Assembly: GCA_964034945.1 (NCBI GenBank)
Contig: OZ035960.1
Coordinates: 77,719,331-77,783,330 of the forward strand
Length of the DNA stretch: 64,000 nucleotides
Reading direction: 5' to 3'
Origin: Chrysopilus asiliformis
Lineage: Eukaryota > Arthropoda > Insecta > Diptera > Rhagionidae
The notes below the pieces were generated by a model that did no database searches, was not told the origin of the DNA, and saw nothing but the letters and a program-made list of their open reading frames with translations. This document shows positions 31,092 to 42,000 of this stretch, in pieces (within the stretch, counting starts at the first letter, position 1; the number at the start of each line of letters is the position of its first letter). A program made the position numbers and the translations under genes.

Positions 31092-31915
31092 AGCTTAGTG
31101 CACACGATATGATCACTGTTCATATTTATGAACATACGCATATGTTGCTAATAAGCTTCAAATGCTCATATGTTCATACAATATATGAAAGGTGTTCACA
31201 CGATATGAACATTTTGTCCCAAAGCTTCAAATTTTTAGGTGTGTTCATATGTGCTCAAATGCATTGTGTTCATATTTTTTCTGCACGTATGAACACTATT
31301 CAGACGATATGAACGTTTTGTTCAAATTACAGATATGAACAATCTTTAAGAACATTTGAGCACACTTTTGAACATTTGTGCTTGAAGGAGCATTCAGGCG
31401 GCGGGAGGCGAAGACCAAACTGGTCCATGTATTAAAGTCCATGAACAGAAAAGTTCTAAATTCGAATCGAATTATTTTACCCTGAGTGGGATTTGAACCA
31501 CTGCTTTTTGGATCACAAGGCAAGCACTTAGCTGACTGAGCCATCCACGCCACAAATCTAAAACCTACTAGGCCCAAATAAAAACCAGAAAACATCAATT
31601 TACCTACAAATTTGACTCAAAATTTTACATTTGAACATGTTGAAAACTTAGCCCATGTTCAAATATCAGAGCATGTTCATATCTGTGATCATACGTACGA
31701 ATTTTACAAATTGGGATCATACGGTCCCAAAATAGTGTTCACACGGTATGAACAGGTCGTGTTCATACGTTTGCTCACGGTATGTTCAAATGTGTTCATA
31801 TGCCTTGTGTTCATACGTATGAACACAAAAATATGGTGTTCAGACGATATGAACACGTTTGGGACACTTTTTTGCTCAAAAATATGAACAGTGATCATAT
31901 CGTGTGCACTAAGCT
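31092..31915. mobile_element. 824-bp MITE with TAA duplication
   Basis: Ends AGCTTAGTGCACACGATATG and the exact inverse, continuing through ATCACTGTTCATATTT. Flanks are TAA (31089-31091, 31916-31918), as in PIF/Harbinger. The body is full of the motif CGATATGAACA in both orientations (about ten occurrences of TATGAAC or GTTCATA). A tRNA-derived SINE lies in the middle. Confidence 0.88.
31383..31555 (-). mobile_element. tRNA-derived SINE inside the MITE
   Basis: The minus strand reads GGCGTGGATGGCTCAGTCAG, with A box TGGCTCAGTCAGC (31531-31543) and B box GGTTCAAATCC (31489-31499). These are Pol III internal promoter boxes with tRNA-like spacing. The downstream body (TTCGAATCGAATT in plus sense, to the CCTCCCGCCGCC block) is not tRNA. 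The would-be acceptor strand GGGTAAAATAA does not pair with GGCGTGG, so it is a SINE head and not a working tRNA. The 3' limit is approximate. Confidence 0.78.
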
Positions 31916-31942
31916 TAAGACAAATTAAATTATTGGTTTCAG

Positions 31943-32510
31943 TCACAAACATTTGAGCAGATTTAAATGATTTAGGAATTTGAATAAGTCTGAGTCAGGA
32001 GATTGAGATGTTGATAGAAAATCTTTGAGTATCGGCAGGTTTTCTTGAAAGTAGGATAGAGTTTTTGGACAACTCTCCAAAAGGTGTTTTGTAGATCGGA
32101 TTGCTTGGCAATAGTCACAGATTTCGCTGGCATCGTTGTTCCACAGATGTTCTTTAGCCCAAAGAGTATGATTGCACCGGAGGCGAATTAGAGCGACACT
32201 TTGGTCCCTGTTGAGTTTTCTGTTGTAATATTGCCTCGTTCCTTCTGGGTTAATTTCTTTAAGAAAAGTTGATTCTCTTAGCCATTCATTGCGGAGTTTT
32301 TCCTCAATTTTGGTTTTGAGTTTTTTAACCAGAAAGCTGGAAATAGGCATGATATTTAGTTGGGTCGGGTGCTGATGAGCAATTTTTGCTTCAGCGTCAG
32401 CTTTAGTGTTTCCGGGAATCCCCACATGTCCTGGAATCCAAATAAGTTTTCTCTGTTCCCCATTTAACCAGAGCCGGATGGAGGCAGGGATGATATCTTT
32501 TCGACCTTGA
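31943..32510 (-). pseudogene. LINE ORF2 C-terminus (RNase H end and tail)
   Basis: The minus frame reads ASIRLWLNGEQRKLIWIPGH, then VGIPGNTKADAEAKIA, the last catalytic block of an RNase H domain. It continues with LIRLRCNHTLWAKEHLW and CDYCQAIRSTKHLLESCP, the Cys/His tail typical of I/Jockey-group LINEs, and stops at 31943. The endonuclease, RT and most of RNase H are missing because of an internal deletion that joins it to ORF1. Confidence 0.8.
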
Positions 32511-32991
32511 ATACATCGTACTCTTTAAGTCCCTCCACAATTTCTGTTTCTTCTAGGTTGTTGAGGAGTGGACATCTTATTGTTCCTTTGACAGCATTTA
32601 GAGCCACGTGGAATTCTGCTTGAATTTTTATGTTTCCGGCTATTGTTTTAGCGTTAATAAAACAGCGAGCTATCTTTTCATTCTTACATAAAAGGAGCAG
32701 GCTTCCATCGCGTAGCATGGAGAGCTTTAACACTTCTTTGCTGATATCGTCTAAGCCTTTTTTGACCACGAAGATGTTGTGGAGTAAGAGATTTTTTTCT
32801 GCTTTGTCTGCTTTGATTACAACATATTTGGGCTGGTCTTTAGAAGCTGCTACACTAGTATTTAGAGCTGGGAAATTTTCTATGGGAAACGAATATGAGT
32901 CTTTTTTCTCTCCCTTTTTCCGTTTTCCGCCTGGACTCCTGTCAGCCAGGTCTAGAATGGAGTAAGGGTTACCCCTGGTCCCTTGGACCAT
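32490..32991 (-). pseudogene. LINE ORF1 (Gag-like) N-terminal part
   Basis: From ATG (32989-32991) the frame reads MVQGTRGNPYSILDLADRSP, a Lys/Gly stretch, then YVVIKADKAEKNLLLHNIFV and MLRDGSLLLLCKNEKIARCF. This resembles the RRM-like region of Jockey-group Gag proteins. It ends near the deletion junction after EYDVFKVEKI; the zinc knuckles are gone. Confidence 0.68.
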
Positions 32992-33655
32992 GATAATGCA
33001 GTTGGCTTTGCACAATCCGTGAAAACATTGATATTCACTTCACTCAAAAAGGTTTCGGTAAATGACGAGTTTAGAGAAAAGGAATTGATTAAAAGGCAAC
33101 TTTGCCTATCTCAAATAAACAATACACCGACTTCGATATACAACCGATCCGATACAATGCTAGTCGAAGACTGTGAACAAATTTTTTCAATAGAAAAAAA
33201 CACTGGTGCGCCCAGGATTTCATTCGGGATGGGTCGCAGAGTAACAAGTAATGGAAATTTAGAATAAAATCATGAAATTCCTTAATAAAATGCGCTGCAG
33301 GTGAAACTATACAAGTGAAACTATATAACTTGAAATTGTTAAAAGGAAATGCGCCGCTAGCAAAAATATTTACGGATAAAGTTCAAAAGATAAAACACTG
33401 GTATTTCTGGACGTAAAAGTTTTAAAATACAGTAACGGCAGTTTAGAACATACAGGGCATGCAATGTTAAAAAAATACATGAATAGGGTATGGAAAATGA
33501 AGCACTTCGAGCTTTTGAGAGGCGCTGAATGAGTAGTTCTAAAGCGCTTCATTTTCTACTTGTTATTTGCAGCCGAATTTTCACCATTGTCCTGCGAACT
33601 TAAGATCTGCGATATCTTCGCCCATTAACCGAGCTCACAGAATCCGTAACTCACA

Positions 33656-34392
33656 AATAATTTAATATACCCTTTGGCAAATCTAATATACCCTTTGGTT
33701 TCACCATACGGGTATAAACATAACAAAAGCTATAATTGCCAATCTGGCAATTATTGAAAACCCGTATGGTGATTTAAGTGAACGGCGAACAGTTGTACCG
33801 AAATTCCACTTTGAAGTCAAAGTTTTCAACACGATTTTTTAAAATTTATTCCAATCGGATTTTCATGTATGGGAGTTTTATGTAGAATCATATCCTAAAT
33901 AACTTTTGTTCTTGGACTTTTTTGATAAGATGCACCGTTTTTATACCCGTATGGTGAAACCAAGGGGTATATTAGATTTGCCTTACCGTTTGTAACGCCA
34001 AGATCCCGTCATCACACAAAAAAATGAATTCAAACGGTAAGGCAAATCTAATATACCCTTTGGTTTCACCATACAGGTATAAAAAAAGATGAATTTAACA
34101 TGTCCATTCGTATGGGGGTACCTCTCCTAATGATCCATTTTTGCCCATTAACGAACTTAGCTTTGCATTTTACAAAAAACGAATCTGCGCAAAATTTCAA
34201 GTCTCTAGCTCAATCCGTGCGCCCGCAATCCGCGCCACAGACGGGCGGACGGACGGACATGCAAAATTCAATTTTTTTACCATTCTAAACACACTGGTGT
34301 AATTCATTTTTGTGTGTGATAATGGGATCTTGGCGTTACAAACGGTAAGGCAACGTTAATATACCCTTTGGTTTCACCATACGGGTATAAAA
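33656..34392 (+). repeat. mini-me-like element, copy 3, rearranged
   Basis: A tail fragment (33656-33717, CCCTTTGGTTTCACCATACG) abuts a copy starting CATAACAAAAGC at 33719. In the middle (33940-34090) the 3' tail occurs first in inverse orientation and then direct, forming a hairpin around AAAAAATGAATTCAAACGG. The copy then resumes through the GGCGGACGGACGGACATGC tract and ends near 34390. Confidence 0.82.
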
Positions 34393-34795
34393 AACAGTCT
34401 GCGTGACATGAAAACAGACTCCTTGCATATAAAAAATCACATTCGCAGAATTTTTTTTACATGAATTTTAGATTCATCCAAAAAGAGGAATTCATGGTTT
34501 TTTTTGTATAATTTCCTTCTTTTTTGGGAGAGGCGCCGGCGCCCTGGGAGATTTATTGGAATAAACTATTGTTGAAAAAATTTTTCTACTTGTACAAAAC
34601 TAAGAATATATAGAAGAAAAACTGAAGCGAAATGAAGATATTTTTATTAAGACAAAAATTAGTCGTGGAAATAAAATATTTCGGATCTGATTTTGAACTA
34701 AATAAGACGTAAAAAATGATTTAAGAATTTAAAATATTAAACATTTGTTATAGACATTGTATTTTGTCATAAAATGTCAGATAGAATTTACTCAC

Positions 34796-35053
34796 CTTTT
34801 GAACATCATTTAAGAATATCTGCGTTTGCTTTAAATCTTCTATGCATTGTTGTTGGTCAACAAGTTGAACTTTTGAAATATCTGCTAGTGAGGTTATAGC
34901 ATTACGCACACATTCGAGTCGACGGCCCAGGGCATTAATTTCGTTGTGTAGCAAGCTGTTACTATCCAAGCCTACTTCTGTTGAAATCCCTGCCACCATA
35001 TCGCGTAATTCTAATAGCATATTGTTTTTAGAATTCAAAGTTTCACCTAGAAC
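34796..35053 (-). CDS. Msp300: Msp300 exon 6 of window
   Basis: An 86-codon exon in phase 0 on both sides (TTTTTGTAG| and AAG|GTGAGT). The peptide starts VLGETLNSKNNMLLELRDMV, with heptad-rich helices (NEINALGRRLECVRNAITSL and QQCIEDLKQTQIFLNDVQK), part of a spectrin repeat. It joins exon 7 as NDVQK-DISRDV without a frame change. Confidence 0.93.
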
Positions 35054-35495
35054 CTACAAAAATAATTTCAAATAAAAAATATTTTAAAAAAACCGCAATG
35101 TTGAAAGTTATTTAAGATAGTCCTAAGATCCATTGCTGTTAATGAACCCGGAATTTTGTTAATGTTCCACAGATTTTAGATAGGAAAAATTGGGTTTGGA
35201 GAGAAAACTTTTCAGAGTGCTTTAAAAAGATTAAATAAACAATATATAAAAGCCAGATACCACTCACTCATTCATCACTGGCTTAAGGGGTTTTTGGGGA
35301 CGCTAATCACGAATCTGGTGTTGGAATTTCATAATTCGAAACGCAAGGTACTGTAAGGAAAACGCAAATATCCGTTGTCCCATTTTGCCTCAGAAAAACG
35401 GGCATTAGTTTTTCGCAGCGACTGAACACAAATCTGGTGTTAGAATTTCCAAAGGACGAGCTACGAACTATTTTCCAAGTCTAAGTTATTACTTT

Positions 35496-35496
<1 letters not shown>

Positions 35497-35548
<52 letters not shown>
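35497..35548. repeat. 52-base T homopolymer
   Basis: Uninterrupted T run on the plus strand. It may be the poly(A) of a minus-strand retroposed sequence or a replication-slippage product; no retroposon body is seen to its left or right. Confidence 0.95.
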
Positions 35549-35550
<2 letters not shown>

Positions 35551-35939
35551 ATAAAAAAACTTATGCAAAAAAAAACAATACTGGTCTTATGCGAGGAACT
35601 TTTTGATTAAATGTTTACGATAAAACTTTTTAAGAAAAAAAAAATTTTTACGAGTTGAAATTTTAAAAATATCATCACAGAATGGAAAAATAGGTACTTT
35701 TCCCTGAATGGCATTGGCAAATTGGATGATATTTACACTTTATAGGCTTTCGGTCAAATGCTATGTTAAAAACTTTTCTAACATCTTGAAAACAAAAATA
35801 AATGAAAGAATTTTGTGTAACCAAATCGAACTATGTATAATAAGTGATTTAACCCACAAAAGCGAGATTTTGGAGTTTTTGGTTTTTATCTTACTATAAT
35901 ATAAATAGTGAAGTTCTGAAGAAAAATTCGCATACAGCG

Positions 35940-36240
35940 CATTGGAGCTTGAAAAAGAGAAATTGAGAAAGAGATGATTTCATCGCAAATGTAACATAAA
36001 GAAAGAGAATAAATACCGTTTTCCATCAAAATAGTGAGAGTTTCGGCTCGATTCAAACACAAAGAACGAATATCTAAAAAGAAAACAATTTTTCGCTAAA
36101 GTTTGCTCGCTGCTGACTGGACTTTTAAAAAAAGCACGATTCTTTTGCGCATTGTATTATGGCGCATATGAAATATGAAAAACTGCTATTGTCAAGGCAA
36201 AACGAGGTTGCAGGATAAGGAGGCAGGGTGACCGAAGGCC
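35940..36240 (-). repeat. interspersed repeat R4, copy 2
   Basis: Minus-strand order matches 26500-27040: AAAGTCCAGTCAGCAGCGAG, AAATTGTTTTCTTTTTAGAT, TATTTTGATGGAAA and TTACATTTGCGATGAAATCA. It lacks the 235-bp MITE present in copy 1. Confidence 0.8.
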
Positions 36241-36991
36241 GAATTTCGTTACAAATTATCATACAGAATAGGAATGTGAATGTAAGTAATACAGCATACG
36301 AACTATATTCCTTAATACGTCCCCATAAGATTTCATTTTGAATTAACCATGAAATTTTGTTGACGAGCAGACCGACAAAAGTTGAATTCAATACAACTTT
36401 TTACGACGGCAAAGTTGGTCGGATTATTTGTATACAGTAGCATAGGATACTCTGAATTTAAAATCTGAAATGTCGCGTAAATGTTGTGTCGGGTCAATTG
36501 TGTTTTGCACTTTAACAAACACGACTGTAGTTTTTCCTTGCTGATTGGATTAAAATGTATGGAAAAGTTGTCCAAAATTGTGTTTGAAACGCGTTTTTTG
36601 ATCGAAAAAAGTGTTTGAAACCGGTTTTATTTATATGAACGAGGGGGAAAGATGTGGTCCAAGTATAAAAAAACATATTACGTATTTTACAATTAGGCAT
36701 ATCAGTAACTTGCATACCGAGTTTCATGAAATTCCATTTTTGAGTAAAAATAATTTATTTGTGATTTTTTTAAACCATCTAAGTTATGTAAAGCGGTATT
36801 TCCAAAATTGTATCTCAATTTTTTTCTTTAAATCTTAATTAAATGTTTTTTTTAATGTCAATTGAATTTTTTTTATTATCAATTGAAATGAACTTTTTCT
36901 TTTTAGTCATTAGCTTGCACACAATTTCTTCAAAATTATTAATCGCGAAAAAACGCTTGTGAGGTTGGACGATTTCTCTGAGCGCCTCATA

Positions 36992-37352
36992 CAGCCATGT
37001 TCAAAAGTGTTAGGTACCATTTCAAAATCAATTTTTTCCTGTTTACGTGTATATAATATGATAGTGAAACAATGTGATTTTAAGAATATCAAAATTTATT
37101 TATCTGACTAATATTAGGTGGGCCCACCCCTAGCCCTTATTACAGCAGCGAGTCTTTTCGGCATTGTCGCTACAAGCCTATTTTCGTGTCGTCACTTATA
37201 AAATCCCATTCCTCCCGAATAGCCCTTTTCAGGGTATCTTCTGATGTTATTTTTGTGTTTCCGGATATTTTTCTTCAAAATACTTCACAAATGCTCTATC
37301 AAAATCTATGATTTCTTTGTAAAAAATGGCCTAACACTTTTGAACATGGCTG
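36992..37352. mobile_element. 361-bp Tc1-like deletion derivative
   Basis: Ends CAGCCATGTTCAAAAGTGTT (then AGG) and the exact inverse, flanked by TA (36990-36991, 37353-37354). The inside retains GTGGGCCCACCCCTAGCCC and AGCGAGTCTTTTCGGCATTG, which look like non-coding or transposase-edge sequence of a Tc1 element. No frame survives. Confidence 0.85.
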
Positions 37353-37755
37353 TATATAACCATTTTTATTTTTTTCATTATCTGTTGATAAATTTATCTA
37401 GCTTTGTAAATAACATATCAATAAATAAACTTTCGAATTTAATACTTTATTTCAACCAATTGTCGAATGTTTAGGGCAATTTGTGTTAAAAATACACATA
37501 TATCAATCAAATAGAAAGCTATTGAATAATTAAAACGTTCGATTATTCTAAAATCTTTGATTGAGTCCATGAAATATTTGTTAGTGTATGAAGAAGTTTC
37601 AACTTTTCATGTCGTTAAAAGTTCAAAGTTTTATCAAATTACTTATCACAAGGTTATCAGTTATTATTACTCGCAAAGTTTATAATTTATATTAAAGTAT
37701 TTCTTCTAATTCAAAATCTGTAATGTTTCATATTATTATTTTAATTTTGACATAC

Positions 37756-38061
37756 CTCAATTTGGCATAAAATGTCTTTTGGATCTTTCATTGATTCCAA
37801 TTTATCGAGTTGTTCATCAGCCCACTTTTTGATTGAATTAGTTGCTGCACTGTACTGATTCCAAAGTCTTATTGCCCGTTGATATTTTATGCACAGCTCC
37901 TGTAGACTTTTGCACGTTTGATTCCAAGAATTGGTCGCCTCTTTAACAGATCCAGATATTTGTTCAGCCACTTCACTATCGCAGGAATCGACGAGAGGCT
38001 TGGCTGATGTGTTCAGTTCTTCTAATAGTGACTCATGATTTTCCATATCAGTTGACAAATC
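37756..38061 (-). CDS. Msp300: Msp300 exon 5 of window
   Basis: A 102-codon phase-0 exon between ATGACTAG and GAG|GTATGT. The peptide starts DLSTDMENHESLLEELNTSA and includes EATNSWNQTCKSLQELCIKY and QYSAATNSIKKWADEQLDKL. The conserved Trp in helix A and heptad Leu positions are of spectrin-repeat type. Joins exon 6 as LCQIE-VLGET. Confidence 0.94.
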
Positions 38062-39033
38062 CTAGTCATTTTGTATGAAAATTTGATTTACTATCTAATC
38101 TTAGACAATCAAACTACTATGAAGCTAACAACAAATAAATGTTTATCAAGCAAAGTTTTACCGCTTTTGTAAAGCACTACTACTTTGAATTTCATTACTC
38201 AAAAGAGAATTGTAAAGCAAAATTAACAAAGCATGAGCAATTTCCTCCGATATAAATTAGGCATATAAAACCTTGGCCTTGACGCAACTGTTTAACACGA
38301 CCCTAAATAAACTTTACTGGTTCATATAGTAACCTACAACCCTGATATTAACTGAACACCCTCATAAACGCAATGATTTAATCGTTCTGTTGTTTTATAT
38401 ATGTACAATGTGTATATCGCGATGCTTTTAATTTTTTCGTGTTTTGAAAAATCATTAAATCTACAAATTTTATACCGTAGAAAGAATGGGCTCTATTAAT
38501 AGATCTTTGCTAAGTAAAGCTTACCAGATGTTCAAACAAATCTGGAGTTTAGGTTATTAATAAACAATATAAATCTATGTTAAAACGCTAAACTGGGTGT
38601 TTAATTTAGGGAGTGTGCGAAAGGGTCTGATTGCATGCTAATATCCGTTTTAATTCCAGTGATTATGAGAAAGTTTCCAGTTCCTTGTGATAAGTGAATG
38701 AAAATGTACTAGAATTAGCATGCGATTAGACCGTTTCGCATACGTCCTTAATCACTTTTGAGAGAATGTTTAAGTTTTTGCACTTAATGTTTTGATATTT
38801 TGAACTAAATTTAAACCGAAAACAATAGTTTCGTTGTTTAATTGAACTCCAAACGGAATTTGCTTATTAATAGGGTGGTGTTTTACTCATAATCCCGCTT
38901 AGCAAAACTTCAGTTTATCTTTATGAATATTAATGGGGCCAAATGTTCAAATACGATTTAAAATTTACCCACTTGTAATACTGAGTGTGCTTTCTTTTCT
39001 AGTGAGTTTGGAATTAATTCATAAATTATTTAC
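38062..39033 (-). other. 1.0-kb Msp300 intron, nothing recognised
   Basis: Donor GTAAAT, acceptor ATGACTAG. AT-rich; no repeat family of this window and no coding frame seen. Confidence 0.8.
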
Positions 39034-42000
39034 CTCTAATCGTTCAGTAGCCTTTTTTAAACGCTGGTAGTCAACTTGACCATGAACTTGAAGTATTTCT
39101 ACCATAAAGTTGGTTTCTTCAATCGATTCTTGAACTAATCTCAGTTGCCTCTCATAGCGATGCCACAGGGTTAAGCGATTCTTTAAGATACCCAAAATAT
39201 TATTGCATCTAGATTCTAACACTGCATAATCATCCTGTAATCCGGATATGTATCTTTCTAATTTGATTGGTGAGACAGACATTCTTAAACGCATTGGTAA
39301 TGTATGCAATAATTGCCGCAATCTCATAATCTCCTTCCAGTGGTTTGTTAAGGAGTTATGTGCATCTTCACAATCAGTTATTGCTTTTTCTATGATACCA
39401 ACTTCCATTTGCTCTGCGGCTTCACATTCTTCTAATAACACTGATATATTTTTTTGATCTTTTTGTAACAGATCAATACCTTGTTGTATGGCATTTAATC
39501 GATCTTTCAAAATCGTGGAACATTCTAACTCTTCTGATATATTCATTGAGATACGGTACGACAGGGCAAAGAGTTCTCCAATCTTTTCCGTTGAGGTAGA
39601 TGGCTGTAAGCCAATTCTACCCAGTTCATTGCCAATTATACCCACTCGACTATTTAATACTTGAATACGTTCGGTATATAAATTTAATTCATCTTCATTC
39701 TTTATAACTCCCTTAACGCTGGTAATTGTTATTTCTATTTCTTTCAATTCATGTTCTAATAATTCAATTTTGTCATTAACTGGCACATATTGAGAAGAAA
39801 TGCTATTAATTATTGCATTTTGAATAGTTTGAATTTTTCTTGATACGTTGGCCCATCGCTCTTCAAGCTGGACTTGAAAATGTCTTTGTAACATTTCATC
39901 AGCTAGTGGAATTATTTGTAAAGCACTTTCGAAACTGTTACCTGCTTTTACTTTTATGTTGTTGTGCATTTCGAATTGAGCTTTAATCTCCCAAAATTGT
40001 CTCATATGCTCAATGGGTTGTTCTCTAAGATCTTTGGGAACATTTATTTTTTCCAATTCACTTTCGGCATCCTTAATCCAGGATTCTAGCCTTTCGGTTA
40101 ACATTTCATAGTTTAGCCACATTTCACGAAATATTAATAATCGTCGTAAGTATAATGATACTTCTTCCCGCAATTTTAATAACAAAATGAGATATTCGTT
40201 ACTATCCTCTGTCAAATTTGGGGCATTTACTAATTCTTGAAGCTTAATGGCAATATTCGATATTTGTAACATTTTTGAATGGTGATGAGCGATATCTAAG
40301 CTTAATGATTGATAAAGTGTCGTATATTGATCGTAATCAGTTGAAGTAACCGCTGATAAATCGGGAACTCGTTGTTGTGCAACTTGTAGCCACTGTTTTT
40401 CTTCCTTCATTCCTTTGTCAAGTAGAGTCCAACGTGATGCTGCTAGAGCTATTTTTTGCGCGCGATCAGCTGCTTTTTCTAGAATCAAAGTGGCGCGATT
40501 GTATAAATCTTTATGCAGTGCAGCGTGCTTCTCTTGCATTTCAGAATCAATATTTTCTTCTAAGGAATCCAAAATTGCACGACAATGACTTAAATTGACG
40601 AAGAATTTTCGATGTTTTTGCATTTCTTCTTGCAGTTCTTCGAGAGAGCTGGAATTAATTTGCGTTTCGACCAATTTATCGGCTAGCAATGTGATTTGTG
40701 CAAATTCTTTTAGTGTTTGTTCGTAGTCTTGACCTAATGACTGTAACTGCAATAGGCGGTCTCGTTCCAGACCGATTTGAGACTCTAAACTTTTACACAT
40801 ATCCAATGCGAGATATATGTCTTGAGGTATTTCTGTACTAGGGAAATCTTGTGTTAATGTTCGGCTTATGTTAATCAATTTCTCTATTTCGAGTTTTTGA
40901 TGTTGATTTTCGATTTCAAAGTCATCAAGTTTGGAAAGTTTTTTATCTAGAGAGGTATCTTGGGATAACAGAGTTTCATACTTTTCCGATAAATTTTTTA
41001 GATATATTGTAATATTTTGCACAGACAATAAATATATTTTCCATTGTTCCAAATTATTTTTCTCGTCGGCTTGGTTTTTATTTGTCACTTCTTCGACGGC
41101 TGTAATATGTTCATTTAAAGTTGTTAGACAACTCTGTATTTTGTCAAAACAATGCGGATCTAAAATACTACCAATTTGAGCAGTAACGCCATTCAATCGA
41201 TTGACACTTTCTTTAATGGTATCCAGTTGCTTATTTAATGTTTGGTATTTTAAAATTTTCTCATCATTTGGCGTATCTATTTGTTTTATTAAGTATATGC
41301 GGTATTCAATTGTTTCTAACCATGTCGATATCTCCTCTATAATATGTATGACATTTGTTTGAATATCAATGCTGTAAGAATTTTCAATTGCATTATTTAG
41401 ATTGTTTTGAATTTCTGCAATTTTTTGAAGCCGATTATCAACTGGTACTTCAGTTAAATTTTCCTTACAACTATTGAGGTAAATAATACTGCTTACTTGG
41501 CTCGGTATTGGAGCTTGTAAATTTTTAATATGATAAATTTTCATTTCATTTTGTCGCGGCCATATAATTTCTTTCTTTAGGGCATCTGTTCTTTCTTGGG
41601 AGGGAGATAAACGGCTAGCGAATTCCTCTGGCTTATATTCCACATCCGTATTAGCTTGATCTATTTGAGTTAGACAAATACCAGAATCTGGAATATCTAC
41701 CGGCACACCTTCCTCATTGTCTTTATTAATTGTTTCTGTAATGGTTTGTTTGGTAATAGTCAACTGAACCAAACTAGGCTCATGTGATTCCGAAATAATT
41801 ACTTTATCTATTTCATCAGTATGTAGGTCTTCTAATCTGCTCTCAGCTGTCATGGTTTTATCATGTATTAGTTCTGAACTTCCTGGTTTAACTGTTTGAA
41901 TTTCTGCAATATCTTTTCGCGTTATTAAATTTGGATCAATTTCAATGGACAAATTTAATTCCGGGATAAGAATCTCATCAGATTTTGTTGGAGAATCTGC

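Larger units (their letters stand above)
30692..34795 (-). other. 4.1-kb Msp300 intron
   Basis: Donor GTGAGT next to 34796, acceptor TTTATACAG next to 30691. Contains a TAA-flanked MITE with a SINE, a deleted LINE and a mini-me cluster. 30700-31090, 33290-33650 and 34400-34790 hold nothing I recognise. Confidence 0.85.
35054..37755 (-). other. 2.7-kb Msp300 intron
   Basis: Contains an R2-like fragment (about 35280-35460: GGGGACGCTAATCACGAATC, GGTACTGTAAGGAAAACGC), a 52-base T run, R4 copy 2 and a TA-flanked MITE. The 36100-36840 frames are not recognisable proteins. Confidence 0.8.

Noticed and set aside
31489..31552. tRNA gene on the minus strand
   Set aside because: A and B boxes are present, but the acceptor stem does not close and the sequence continues into a SINE body.
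32983..33267. 94-codon plus-strand frame beside the LINE
   Set aside because: It overlaps the 5' side of the LINE ORF1 on the other strand and shows no recognisable domain; could be real only with transcript support.
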